A model generated the notes under the pieces. The model made no database searches, was not told the DNA's origin, and was given only the letters and a program-made list of their open reading frames with translations. A stretch of DNA of 64,000 bases from Alitta virens (lineage: Eukaryota; Annelida; Polychaeta; Phyllodocida; Nereididae): NCBI GenBank assembly GCA_932294295.1, contig OW028578.1, positions 34,779,185 through 34,843,184 of the forward strand, in the 5' to 3' direction. The position numbers were made by a program, and so were the translations under genes. This document shows positions 55,247-64,000 of this stretch, in pieces. How positions within the stretch are numbered: the stretch's first letter is position 1; every line of letters begins with the position of its first letter.

Positions 55247-56285
55247 TAAATTACGACTATGTCAATCCATATATGATTAGTCCTCACAATGTTTGTCTAG
55301 ACTCGGAATTCATTCCAAAAGCATGTTGTCGCGAAATCAGCGATTTTTGTTGATATAAATAGGCGTTTGTAACCATCAGTCTTTGACAATCATGCCGTAG
55401 TGGGTGAGAAGACTACAAAATAATGTTTACATGAAAAATATCATTTCATGTATCTGTCCTCTTTGCTATGTAGTATCCATACAGATAGGTGTTACAATGA
55501 TTGAGGATATACAATTTTCATATATTTAGCAAAAACTCATCAATTTGAAACTGGAAACGTACTGCGATCAAACTCACATTGAATTCCATCTAAAGAAATT
55601 AGTTATTTCATTAAAAGAAATATTAATGGCTTATCAAACTATAGAATTACATATGAAGTCAACATTATGTTCTTTGTGCTGTATTACAATATATACTTTT
55701 TACCTTGCCACCTAGAACATATTTCACTTAAAATTAACTGTTCAAATAACTTATTTTTTACATAGAATCCAAAAACTTGTAACCAAACTCTAGCTATTAA
55801 CACAACAATGAAGTGCGTTAACCACCCTCCGGAAAAATGACCCCATTTCGATTGTCCCATTGTATTAATTGTTGTGGAGATCACGTGACAATGCTCGTCC
55901 CTTAAGTTCTCTATTATCGTCCATCCCGTCATCCGATTCTGGGCAAAATGGCAGACGCAATTGGCAAGTTCAAAAGTTAACATAACCGCCACTCGGAGCA
56001 TTGCTCAATTCTCATTAGGAATTATTTGAGCCCTGTCTGCGGAATTAGATTGGCAGAATTGGAAATTTAACAGCATTAGAATTAATCTTTAATGCTGCAT
56101 GAGAATGGTGTTTCCAATGAAAGCAATTCTGATGATACTCTGTTAATTCGTGTTAGAAGTGCATTCTGTAGAAATATGAATATTACTCTACATTTCTGCT
56201 GAATTCCAAGTACAAATTTCGTCAGACTTGTCCATAAATATGTCTTCGAAAAAAAAACTTGTGTGGAATAAACTTGTCGATGCTA
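55247..56285. other. Non-coding, no features seen
   Basis: No exon or shared repeat recognised. Confidence 0.4.
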
Positions 56286-56430
56286 CTGGTCTACATCTTA
56301 GTCAGCTCACATGACCAGCTGCAGGCGGACGTAATGATGAGATGATAAGGCTGCTCGGAGTAAGCACCGTGTTACACATTTACCCCATGTGTGGGGTATT
56401 TTACTTGCCTCAGCAATTCACTAGAACCTG
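56286..56430 (-). mobile_element. SINE-B headless copy, alternative-tail type
   Basis: AGTCAGCTCACATGACCAGC, GTAATGATGAGATGATAAGG and TTTACTTGCCTCAGCA define tail and core. It ends within the core. Confidence 0.87.
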
Positions 56431-56527
56431 TGATTTACCTCCTGATCCCAGCATTATCTTACTTAAGTTACTTAATAAGGCAGATGTTTTACAAATCAGA
56501 GCAGTAAGGCTCAGCTTAGTAGGATGC

Positions 56528-56640
56528 TCCCACCGGAAGTCCAACGTGTGTTGCTAAACCTGCCTCCAATGCAGGAGAACAGGAAACGGAAGTGGGGGAA
56601 GGAAGGCGATTGAAATGAATACGCATGCGTGAAACCAACT
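56528..56640 (-). repeat. Repeat-J, copy 2
   Basis: This is the complement of the 51495 copy with small indels. It contains ACCGGAAGTCC and AACGGAAGTGG (ETS-like cores) and ACGCATGCGT. Confidence 0.65.
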
Positions 56641-56788
56641 CCCTTAATTGGCTTCAATTAAACATGTTGTTACTGAATTAATTATTATTAGTTATGATAC
56701 GGTATATTATTATAAGGAAATTGTTTTGTTATGTCCAGAATTTCATTATAAAAAGTATATAAATAGGCTACATATTTGTAGTTATTGT

Positions 56789-56905
56789 TCCTTACTGTAG
56801 GTGTCTATGATGGGGCAGGTAAATTACCCCACCCATGGGGTAAATGTTTAACTTAGAATGTACTCCTAGCTTTATCATTTCATCATTATGTCTGCTGATA
56901 TAACA
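56789..56905 (+). mobile_element. Degenerate SINE-B, alternative-tail type
   Basis: GGTGTCTATGATGGGGCAGG, CCCATGGGGTAAATG, and TTTATCATTTCATCATTATG follow the order of core then second tail, in + orientation. Confidence 0.65.
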
Positions 56906-57389
56906 CCATAAATTCTCACTCAATGACAAATATATAAAATATATTATTTAGACAAGCAGCATGCAATCCGAAAACGATACATTTTTGTTAAAAAATAATT
57001 CATTTTTCTTTCTTTCTTCTATTGTCTATGAGCCCATTGGTACATACCGTATTCTCTGCTGAGTACATTTTCTATGTAATGGCCTCCTGTCATCTATTTA
57101 GTCATAATTAGCGCCATGCAGAATACATTACATGACAAAAGTGATGGCAACTGCATACAGGATGAAGGTCCACATCAGTGCGTTATGAAGAAATATTATG
57201 TCATGCATACTTGTGTGATATTAGCATGATTGTTATATTAGCCAGCGACATGCTGTGATTATTATTTCATGAAGTAACATGTAGGAGCATGTCTCATTCT
57301 TAATGAAGGTGGTGTTATTAACTATAATTACATGTCACCCTGTATGTATTTATAATGTATGTCTGTTTCTTCCAAAATTGTCTGACTGT
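56906..57389. other. Non-coding, no features seen
   Basis: No exon or shared repeat recognised. Confidence 0.4.
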
Positions 57390-57830
57390 GTAAGTCTCTC
57401 GTGTTTGTCAGTCTGTCTGTTGCTCTGTCATTCTGTCTGTTTAGCTACATGTGATACATCAGTGTATCTGGCTGTCTAGCTGTCTGTCTGGCTAGCTGTT
57501 GCATGAGTATATCTGTCTGTCTTTCTATCTGTCTAGCTGTCTGTCTAGCTGCTTAGCTGTCTAGCTGCCTAGCTGTCTAACTGCCTGTCTATCTTTCCAG
57601 CTGTCTAGCCATTTAGCTGTCTAGCTGTCCAGCTGTCTAGCTGCCTAGCTGTCTAGCTCTCTGTCTGTATGTCTAGCTGTCTAGATGTCTGTCTGTCTAG
57701 ATGTCTGTCTGTCTCTCTAGCTGTCTAGCAGTCTGTCTGTCAATCTCTCTAGCTGTCATGCTGTCTAGCTGTCTGTCTAGCTGTCTAGCTGTCCAGCTGT
57801 CTGTATGTCTGTCTGTCATGCAGTACATGC
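57390..57830. repeat. CTGTCTAGCTGT tetranucleotide array
   Basis: GTCT and AGCT units, irregular order, 440 bp. It has the same sequence style as 62885-63232, which is on the other strand. Confidence 0.93.
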
Positions 57831-58409
57831 CTCTGCCTCGCTGTTTCTGCTTTCTATCTCAATTTATTTTTTCTCCTTATTGCATAATTTTCTTTGTTTA
57901 ATAATTCATTCTTCCATTATTGTATTCATCCTTATTTTCATCTCCCAACTGCTGACTGTATATTGATTTATATTACCATTTGGTATCTATATATTAGATA
58001 ATTCCGAAGAGACTAAAATATGCTTGCCACTGTTTCATATGATTGAAAAAACTAAGACTCCATGTTATTTGAGGAGATGATTAAATTAGACAGATGACAT
58101 AAATCTGAGATGAACTCAGGAAAGAGTATTAGTCATTAATTAATTGAATCATTTTTGCTTAATTAACATGAGATGGGCTTGGTTTTATGATTATACAGAA
58201 AGAGATCCTGTGAAATTAATTAGGTAATTTCTGCAACTTGGAAAAGCGAAATTCACTCTTTAGGAATTTGCTATTATATAAAACCTACTCATTAGAATTT
58301 GGCTTTTAGGCTACTTAGTTAATATATGGTTGTGTCTCAAATCTTCAACATTCTATCATAAAGTCACATTATATTTTATTAAATACTATTTCCTTGTATA
58401 TGTCTGAAT
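57831..58409. other. Non-coding, no features seen
   Basis: No exon or shared repeat recognised. Confidence 0.4.
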
Positions 58410-58705
58410 GCCACTGGGCCTCCAGCTTATTCATCTGATTATGACCAGCTGCCAAATGGCAAGCGTAATGATGAGATGATTAGGCTCGGAGTCCACACCA
58501 TGTTGCACATTAACCCCATGGATGGGGATCATTTACTTGCCTCAGAATAGACACCGAGTAAAAGGCACCTCCAATTTAACATCTCATGCGATCGTCATCC
58601 ATCTGGGATGTAGCTCATGAAGAGTGCCAGGGGCGGGGGATCGAACCTGGGATTTTCAGCAGAGCCGGCAAGTAGTTAAGGTATTTTATATGTTATTAGT
58701 TAGGC
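58410..58705 (-). mobile_element. SINE-B near-full copy, alternative-tail type
   Basis: On the - strand: head with B box GGTTCGATCCCC, core GAGATGTTAAATTGGAGGTG and GTAAATGATCCCC, junction CATGGTGTGGACTCCGAGCC, then TAATCATCTCATCATTACGC and CAGCTGGTCATAATCAG. It is the most complete copy with the second tail. Confidence 0.9.
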
Positions 58706-59200
58706 CATGGGTTCAAATACACTACAATGATTCTTCTTGATTCACAGTTGCACACTACGCTGTTGTTTGCTAAGGTGTCAAAGGAGTTGGCAATTGGGGC
58801 GGTGTCTCACGAAATTGCAACTGACCCCAAGAATTGACACCAGGAATGGACACCTGCCGAAATGGTACAACAGCTGTATATCCGTGGGGAATTGGACAAT
58901 GTTGCTAAAGGGGAGTGCTCAGATGGGGTTCAAAGTAGATTGTGCAATTCAAATATTCGATGATTTATTGTTGGACCTTGTAGCATACCATATGGGTGTG
59001 TCAAAAAATGTATGGTTATAATTGGGTCTTGCTGTATGCACACCTGGGTTAAAAGAGAGGCAAAAGCTAATTTGATGATGAACAATAACCTCTTTATAAG
59101 CTTACTTTCATTATAAGCGTGCAAGTCATAAACAAATCTGACTGTAGTAGATAAATATCATAAGTCCAATGAAGTGAAGAGATGATATAGCTGGGAGGGG
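58706..59200. other. Non-coding, no features seen
   Basis: The 94-codon frame at 58737-59021 has no family resemblance. Confidence 0.4.
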
Positions 59201-59373
59201 TAACACATGCTAGGAGGACATTGGATGGCATGCTCCCTTTGTTCATTAGTGTAGACCTGTATTGTGTTTATCCGTGTATGATGAATACAACATGATTTAT
59301 TCAGGGATTTTATTCCATGACTCTCTGGTGAACTCAAGATAGTCAGTTCAGTTGCTGGTGTCCTGAGTTCAAC
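59201..59373 (+). repeat. Repeat-G, copy 1
   Basis: It matches the reverse complement of 61709-61884 at above 90%, sharing AACACATGCTAGGAGGACAT and TGGTGAACTCAAGATAGTCA. The arms are 2.3 kb apart. A weak SINE-B-like stretch (GGAGTATTTTACCTG) follows at 59385. Confidence 0.88.
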
Positions 59374-59580
59374 ATTTACGGTGTTGGTGGAGTATTTTAC
59401 CTGTCACATAGATACTGTACTGTGTACACAGATATATTAGCATCTTGAATAGTCTGATGATCAACGCACAAAAATTTCCGGTGATAAATGCCTGCGAACT
59501 TCACGAACAAAACAACCTTAACGCAAACATCATAATTCTTACTCTATGGTTTCCTTTGTAATATTCAGAATAACACATGC

Positions 59581-59765
59581 AGTGTTAACTGGCTGTCACA
59601 TTTGCTGCTAAGAACTCTTGATCATTTTTGCCTTCTGACTCGATGCCTTGAAAGTGAGAAGTAATTACGAGAAGGATTATGAGAGGCGTTATAGAACCTG
59701 CTTGAACAAGTTTATGGCTCCGAAGGTAAGGTGTCAAAATGGTGTCTTTGCACTGCGCCATGTTT
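59581..59765 (-). repeat. Repeat-H, copy 2
   Basis: This is the complement of 45832-46022. It leads directly into the GGCTGACTGGCTGG array. Confidence 0.8.
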
Positions 59766-59789
59766 GGTTGTAGGCTGACTGGCTGACTG

Positions 59790-59836
<47 letters not shown>
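59766..59836. repeat. (GGCT)n/(GACT) array
   Basis: GGCTGACTGGCTGGCTGG units, the same words as in 19855-20325. Confidence 0.93.
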
Positions 59837-59874
59837 TGGAATAACAAGCAAAACATAAAGCAAAACAACCTATA

Positions 59875-59970
59875 GGTATTGTGTAACACAGTGTGTACTC
59901 TAAGCCTTGTTAACTTTATCATCTCATCATTATGTGTGCTTGTGGCTGCTGGTCATATGCACTAACTATG
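59875..59970 (+). mobile_element. SINE-B fragment, alternative-tail type
   Basis: TGTGTAACACAGTGTGTACTC, then TTTATCATCTCATCATTATG and GGCTGCTGGTCATATGC follow the order core end then second tail. Confidence 0.7.
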
Positions 59971-60764
59971 CTTAAGATCTTACCCATGTAGATAATACTA
60001 ACTGTTGAAACAAAACCATATTGAAGTATCTCTCCTTACATAGACTTCCTGGGTCAGATACATTACAAAGCTGCCCTAAATAATTTTGGCATTTGTACAG
60101 TTTCAATGCAAACTATGGATCTGAACTACCCAGGAAAGGCTCATTTGACATACTCATTAAGTTGTACTGTACAATCAAACATGGTGTCCAAGATGTCTGC
60201 CACTCTGAGGCAAGCAAGATGTCTTCCTGTGTTTGTTTACATTGTCGCACTCATCATCTGTCATTTGAAAACGGATAGCCATTCCGCATTTCTTAAATTT
60301 ACTTTTTAACCAAAACGTCCTTGATTATGCTTAGGAGACATGTGCATGTTTGATTTAATGGCCATTAAGTTCCATCTTTTCGTGTCTCTGAATATTTTCA
60401 TCACACTTTTTAGAACATTACCTAAACATGTTAAAAGCAAACATTATCAGTTTTCCTCCAAGATGGATTGACATTCTGCATGGTCATGCAAATGCATTAT
60501 GCCATTGCAAGTGCATTAGGTACAGCATAATGCAATTGATAATGCAATAGATAGGGCCTTTCATAATGTAATTCAGGGTGTAATTGGGCATGTGAGCTCA
60601 CTTCAATAATCAATATACTTAGATGGTACATCATCTCTGTAAAATTACATACAACATAGTGGAGGAGAAATATTTCAGGGGTCAAAGGTCAAGGTCGTAT
60701 GATATGAAATTGTCTAGATAGATAAAAAATCGAATGTGAGTTAAAATACCATGACGGGGTAATT
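59971..60764. other. Non-coding; one DR1 motif
   Basis: GGGTCAAAGGTCAAGGTC at 60679-60696 repeats the motif at 41460. A GCATTATGCAATTGATAATGC-like cluster of ATTATGC words is at 60485-60560. No exon seen. Confidence 0.4.
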
Positions 60765-60937
60765 TATGGTCTGGTCCAATGATACGGTGCATGTCTGCAA
60801 CCTGCAAGGTTGTGAGTTCATACCCCCAACATGGCATGGAGGAACAGAGCAGATCCTATCTGTAACTTTGCCTTAACTCTGCCCGGGCGCAGATAGGTAC
60901 TTGGCTAAAGGCTCTATGGGCACGTGTGGAGTACTTC
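60765..60937 (+). mobile_element. SINE-C copy 3
   Basis: The head GGTCTGGTCCAATGATACGG, GCAACCTGCAAGGTTGTGAG and TTCATACCCC is followed by GAGCAGATCCTATCTGTAAC and GATAGGTACTTGGC. It ends where Repeat-D begins. Confidence 0.75.
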
Positions 60938-61229
60938 AAGCTCCACTGTCTGTCAAAATTACCATTTTCTAAAACTTCATCTAATGATTAAAAATCACCT
61001 TATTTGATCAAGGCACACACAATTTGTGTGAGCTTATGAATCTATCAGGCATTAATTACAAAAAATAAATGATACATTGAAAGAAATCAAGACCAAAACA
61101 TTGGAAATACAATGCAATGGAAATGGCATCATCACCCATTGTTGAGTATTGTGACATCATCACTTGGTTTGTTTACACATTGGATTTTTGATGGCATGAA
61201 AAATACTATGCGCAGTTTATTTATTTCAT
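60938..61229 (+). repeat. Repeat-D, copy 2
   Basis: A direct copy of 34192-34475 with a 5-bp duplication (ATGCA) and a short expansion in the TTTACACATTGG part. Confidence 0.88.
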
Positions 61230-61268
61230 ACAGAGATAGTGAATCCAACAAAGCTCTGGATGGTAGGT

Positions 61269-61489
61269 AATCAGTATTAAGGGGTGGTAGGTGGGTGGGT
61301 GGATTAGGGCTTTACATCCTGTATTTCTGAACCTGATGGGCTAATTAGGACAGGTAGGGACCATGGCAATGAGACGAAGGATGAAACAGCCATCCAACAT
61401 AGGCTCGACCGAGAATTGAACCCGGGACCCAGTGGTTGGAAGCCCAGAGCACTACCACTGAGCTAGGCCCCCACCCAATCAGTATTAAG
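61269..61489 (-). mobile_element. SINE-A copy 5, with exact 13-bp target-site duplication
   Basis: The body is 61282-61476 on the - strand. Its 3' end is an expanded GGTGGGTGGGTGG run and its head is at GAGCTAGGCCCCC. AATCAGTATTAAG flanks it at 61269-61281 and 61477-61489. Confidence 0.95.
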
Positions 61490-61708
61490 AAGACAATGAA
61501 GTGAATGCATTCGATTTTGTACCCTGTCATATCCAGCTTTAACCCTCTGCAGTCAATGATTATTCGAGGAGTTCTTGAAGACAGAAAAATGTTGAATGAA
61601 GGTATTTGGTGGTGTACTATGTAATCATTTACATGTTTCATGTGAACCTCACCAACTTCAATCAACCAAAGGCATGCCATGTGGCCAAGTGTGGAACTCC
61701 ATGACCAT
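61490..61708. other. Non-coding, no features seen
   Basis: The - strand frame across 61345-61680 is partly translated SINE-A. Confidence 0.45.
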
Positions 61709-61884
61709 AAGTTGAACTCAGGACACCAGCAAATGAACTGACTATCTTGAGTTCACCAGAGAGTCATGGAATAAAATCCCTGAATAAATCATGTTGTATT
61801 CATCATACATGGATAAACACAATACAGGTCTACACTAATGAACAAAGGGAGCATGCCATCCAATGTCCTCCTAGCATGTGTTGT
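61709..61884 (-). repeat. Repeat-G, copy 2
   Basis: Inverted copy of 59201-59373. Confidence 0.88.
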
Positions 61885-62227
61885 TCCTTAAACTGCAAAT
61901 TGACGGTTTTAATCAAGGACAGATGAAAAGGATGTTGGAACTCACTATAGGGCAACATGTGTGCATTCCCAGGCTTTAAGAGAATGGCATTCCATTAAAT
62001 TACAGTCGAAGGAAGTGCAGTAAACTAGTCTTAAGGAAGTCATTTGAATAACTGGAAATGTGTTATGAGTCTAAATGTCTTGATTAAACTTGCAGCCAAG
62101 TAGTCTCGTGGTGTCAACTTCGAACGCTATCAGGATTAGTTATTTTAAAAATATAAGCTCGGTTCACATTCAATAGTAATAAGAATGTTCAGAATTATTC
62201 ATGAATACAATATAAACATCACCACAT
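61885..62227. other. Non-coding, no features seen
   Basis: No exon or shared repeat recognised. Confidence 0.4.
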
Positions 62228-62442
62228 CAGTTCAATGAAGTGGGTGGGTGGATGGAGTAGGACTTTATGTCCTGTATTTCTGCACCTGATGGCTAATTAG
62301 GACAGGCAGGGACCATGTCAATGAGATGATGGATGAAAAATCCTTCCAACTTAGGCTCAATCAGGACTCGAACCCGGGACCCAGTGGTTGGAAGCCCAGC
62401 ACGCTATCACTGAGCTAGGCCGCTACCTCAGTTTAATGAAGT
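62228..62442 (-). mobile_element. SINE-A copy 6, with 14-bp target-site duplication
   Basis: The body is 62242-62428 on the - strand. CAGTTCAATGAAGT (62228-62241) and CAGTTTAATGAAGT (62429-62442) flank it with one mismatch. Confidence 0.94.
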
Positions 62443-62884
62443 AAAAGCAATGAACACATTCTTAACAAAATGTTTCATCAACAAACCAGGTACTGTGGAG
62501 AACATTGCACACCAAGCATACCCCGATCAGTCATACAGACCATTCGTTACCCAGGTCAAGTAGCTTGTGTCTCCGCTGGCCCCCACACGAGGGAGCCATC
62601 TGTATCTCTTGGGAGCCACTGCACATGCGCAAACGGAAGCTACAAAGACGCATGCGCAATGACTTATCATTCTTCATGAATAATTAACACGTCATCAATC
62701 AGCATCACGTGATAGGAGGTTGGCATGGAAACGAGGCTAGAATGACTCATTGTTCATCGCTGTTCATGTAACTTAATAAACAAACAGCATTGTTCTGGCT
62801 CGTTTCCAATTCGCCCATCTTTGTCATTCTGTCAGTTTCTAGAAATTCACGTGTGAGCCAAATATGCAGACAAGAAATCAGTTA
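62443..62884. other. Non-coding; CpG-rich patch with ATGCGC motifs
   Basis: ACATGCGCAAACG (62630) and GACGCATGCGCAATG (62647) resemble NRF-1 sites and lie in a GC-richer patch (62560-62665). No exon seen. Confidence 0.35.
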
Positions 62885-63232
62885 TATAGACAGACAGACG
62901 GTGCAGCTAGACAGTACGACAGACGAAGAGTGTGACAGACAGACTGTCCAATGGACACTGCAAAAGACTAGAAAGCCCTACAGACAGACCGACAGCTAGA
63001 CAGACAGCTAGACAGACAGCTAGACAGACAGACAGCTGGAAAGACAGCTGGAAAGACAGCTAGACAGACAGCTAGACAGACATCTAGACAGGCATCTAGA
63101 CAGACAGACAGCTGGACAGACAGCCAGATAGACATCTAGACAGGCATCTAGACAGACAGAGAGCTAGACAGACAGCTAGATAGATAGACAGACAGACAGA
63201 TAGATAGATCGATAGATAGACAGAGGCAAACT
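62885..63232. repeat. GACAGACAGCTA array
   Basis: GACA and GCTA units, with blocks containing GACATCTAGACAGGCATCTA repeated near 63075 and 63130. Confidence 0.94.
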
Positions 63233-63431
63233 TGATGTAGGTAATAGGCCTTTAGTATTTCAATTTACCTGATGAAAGTACAGAATAGAACTGAACAGAA
63301 TAGCACTTTTAATCTGCGGCTTTAATCAGGCACAGCAGCATTTTATCACGCTCGTGGACTGAAATTTTGGAGTATAGTCAAACATAGGCTATGAATAATT
63401 GCCATCGGATCGACATCGCAATATTTCTCCG
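63233..63431. other. Non-coding, no features seen
   Basis: Short spacer with no recognised feature. Confidence 0.4.
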
Positions 63432-63546
63432 TGACAAATGTGTTTCCTCATCTAGGCTGCAGATGGCGCTTTTCATCACTTCCTGTTCTAATCCCAAAGT
63501 GAGGCTGGTCCTGCTCAATTAAACATGGCCGAGCGATGTTGTAAAT
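63432..63546 (-). repeat. Repeat-I, copy 2
   Basis: Inverted copy of 55131-55246. Confidence 0.85.
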
Positions 63547-64000
63547 TAGACCACGTAGGGCTAAAGAATGTTGGAGTACACCACCTCTTCACAAACACCA
63601 ACACACTGGAATGTGACTACACTTAATGGAAGAAATTGACACGGACAAAGGACATCACATATTGCAAGATGAAAAGAGACTTAAACCGACTAATTGCAAG
63701 AAGCATTTTTTTAAAGTGGTCCTCATGTCAATGTGGCATAATTAGTGCGATTATATAAGACAGCAAATACATCATTTGGCCTTCATAAAAAAGTGGTATC
63801 TTTATAATGAAGAAGATAAAACTGCAGTGCTTCAGCACATATCAGATTCTTGGCTTTATTAACATAACATTTTGTTGCATTATTGCACATTTATACAACA
63901 TTCCTGGCATGTATAACATTATCAACTTGAGATTTCAGTATGAGAAAACCAGGCTACCATTGCAAGTGAATTTCAGGAATTGGTTTCAAATTAAACACAT
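63547..64000. other. Non-coding, no features seen
   Basis: No exon or shared repeat recognised up to the window end. Confidence 0.4.

Noticed and set aside
62470..62679. 69-codon frame with several cysteines
   Set aside because: No domain pattern, and an overlapping frame of similar length exists.

Overview
This window is non-coding-rich metazoan DNA holding one recognisable gene. The coding sequence is split by introns with canonical GT/AG borders, base composition is AT-rich, and tetranucleotide arrays, tRNA-derived SINEs and MITEs are dense. These point to an invertebrate animal, probably marine. SUEL-lectin/CUB membrane proteins and the SINE core fit a lophotrochozoan, hemichordate or similar lineage, but I cannot fix the phylum.

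Positions 1-25,540 (+ strand) hold the 3' part of one gene. Seven exons (3404-25161) join in frame into 471 residues: a SUEL-type galactose-binding lectin domain, a CUB domain, a short CCP/sushi module, a charged linker on a 45-nt microexon, one transmembrane helix, and a cytoplasmic tail of about 140 residues ending at a TGA. The start codon and signal-peptide exon were not found and probably lie upstream. The domains suggest a cell-surface receptor or adhesion protein with an extracellular carbohydrate/ligand-binding region and a tail carrying overlapping PPxY and YxxPhi motifs. Introns are 0.5-13.5 kb and carry many SINEs, MITEs and microsatellites.

Positions 25,541-64,000 show no gene I can support. 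The region is a mosaic of interspersed repeats. SINE-A has a tRNA-Gly-like head, six copies, five with target-site duplications. SINE-B has a tRNA-like head and a core shared with mollusc-type SINEs, and carries two alternative 3' tails, one ending in (ATCT)n. SINE-C has three copies. There are several palindromic MITE families, one of them a mariner-like element splitting a 17-bp minisatellite. A 1.1-kb element is present as an inverted pair (32.7-33.9 and 39.4-40.4 kb) with a short, better-conserved ORF. Minisatellites with higher-order structure lie at 30.7, 37.6, 44.3 and 49.5 kb, and tetranucleotide or pentanucleotide arrays are numerous.

Most long ORFs in the window are translations of simple repeats. 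The points most worth checking are the receptor's architecture, the 3'-tail exchange and microsatellite association of SINE-B, and the inverted 1.1-kb element.
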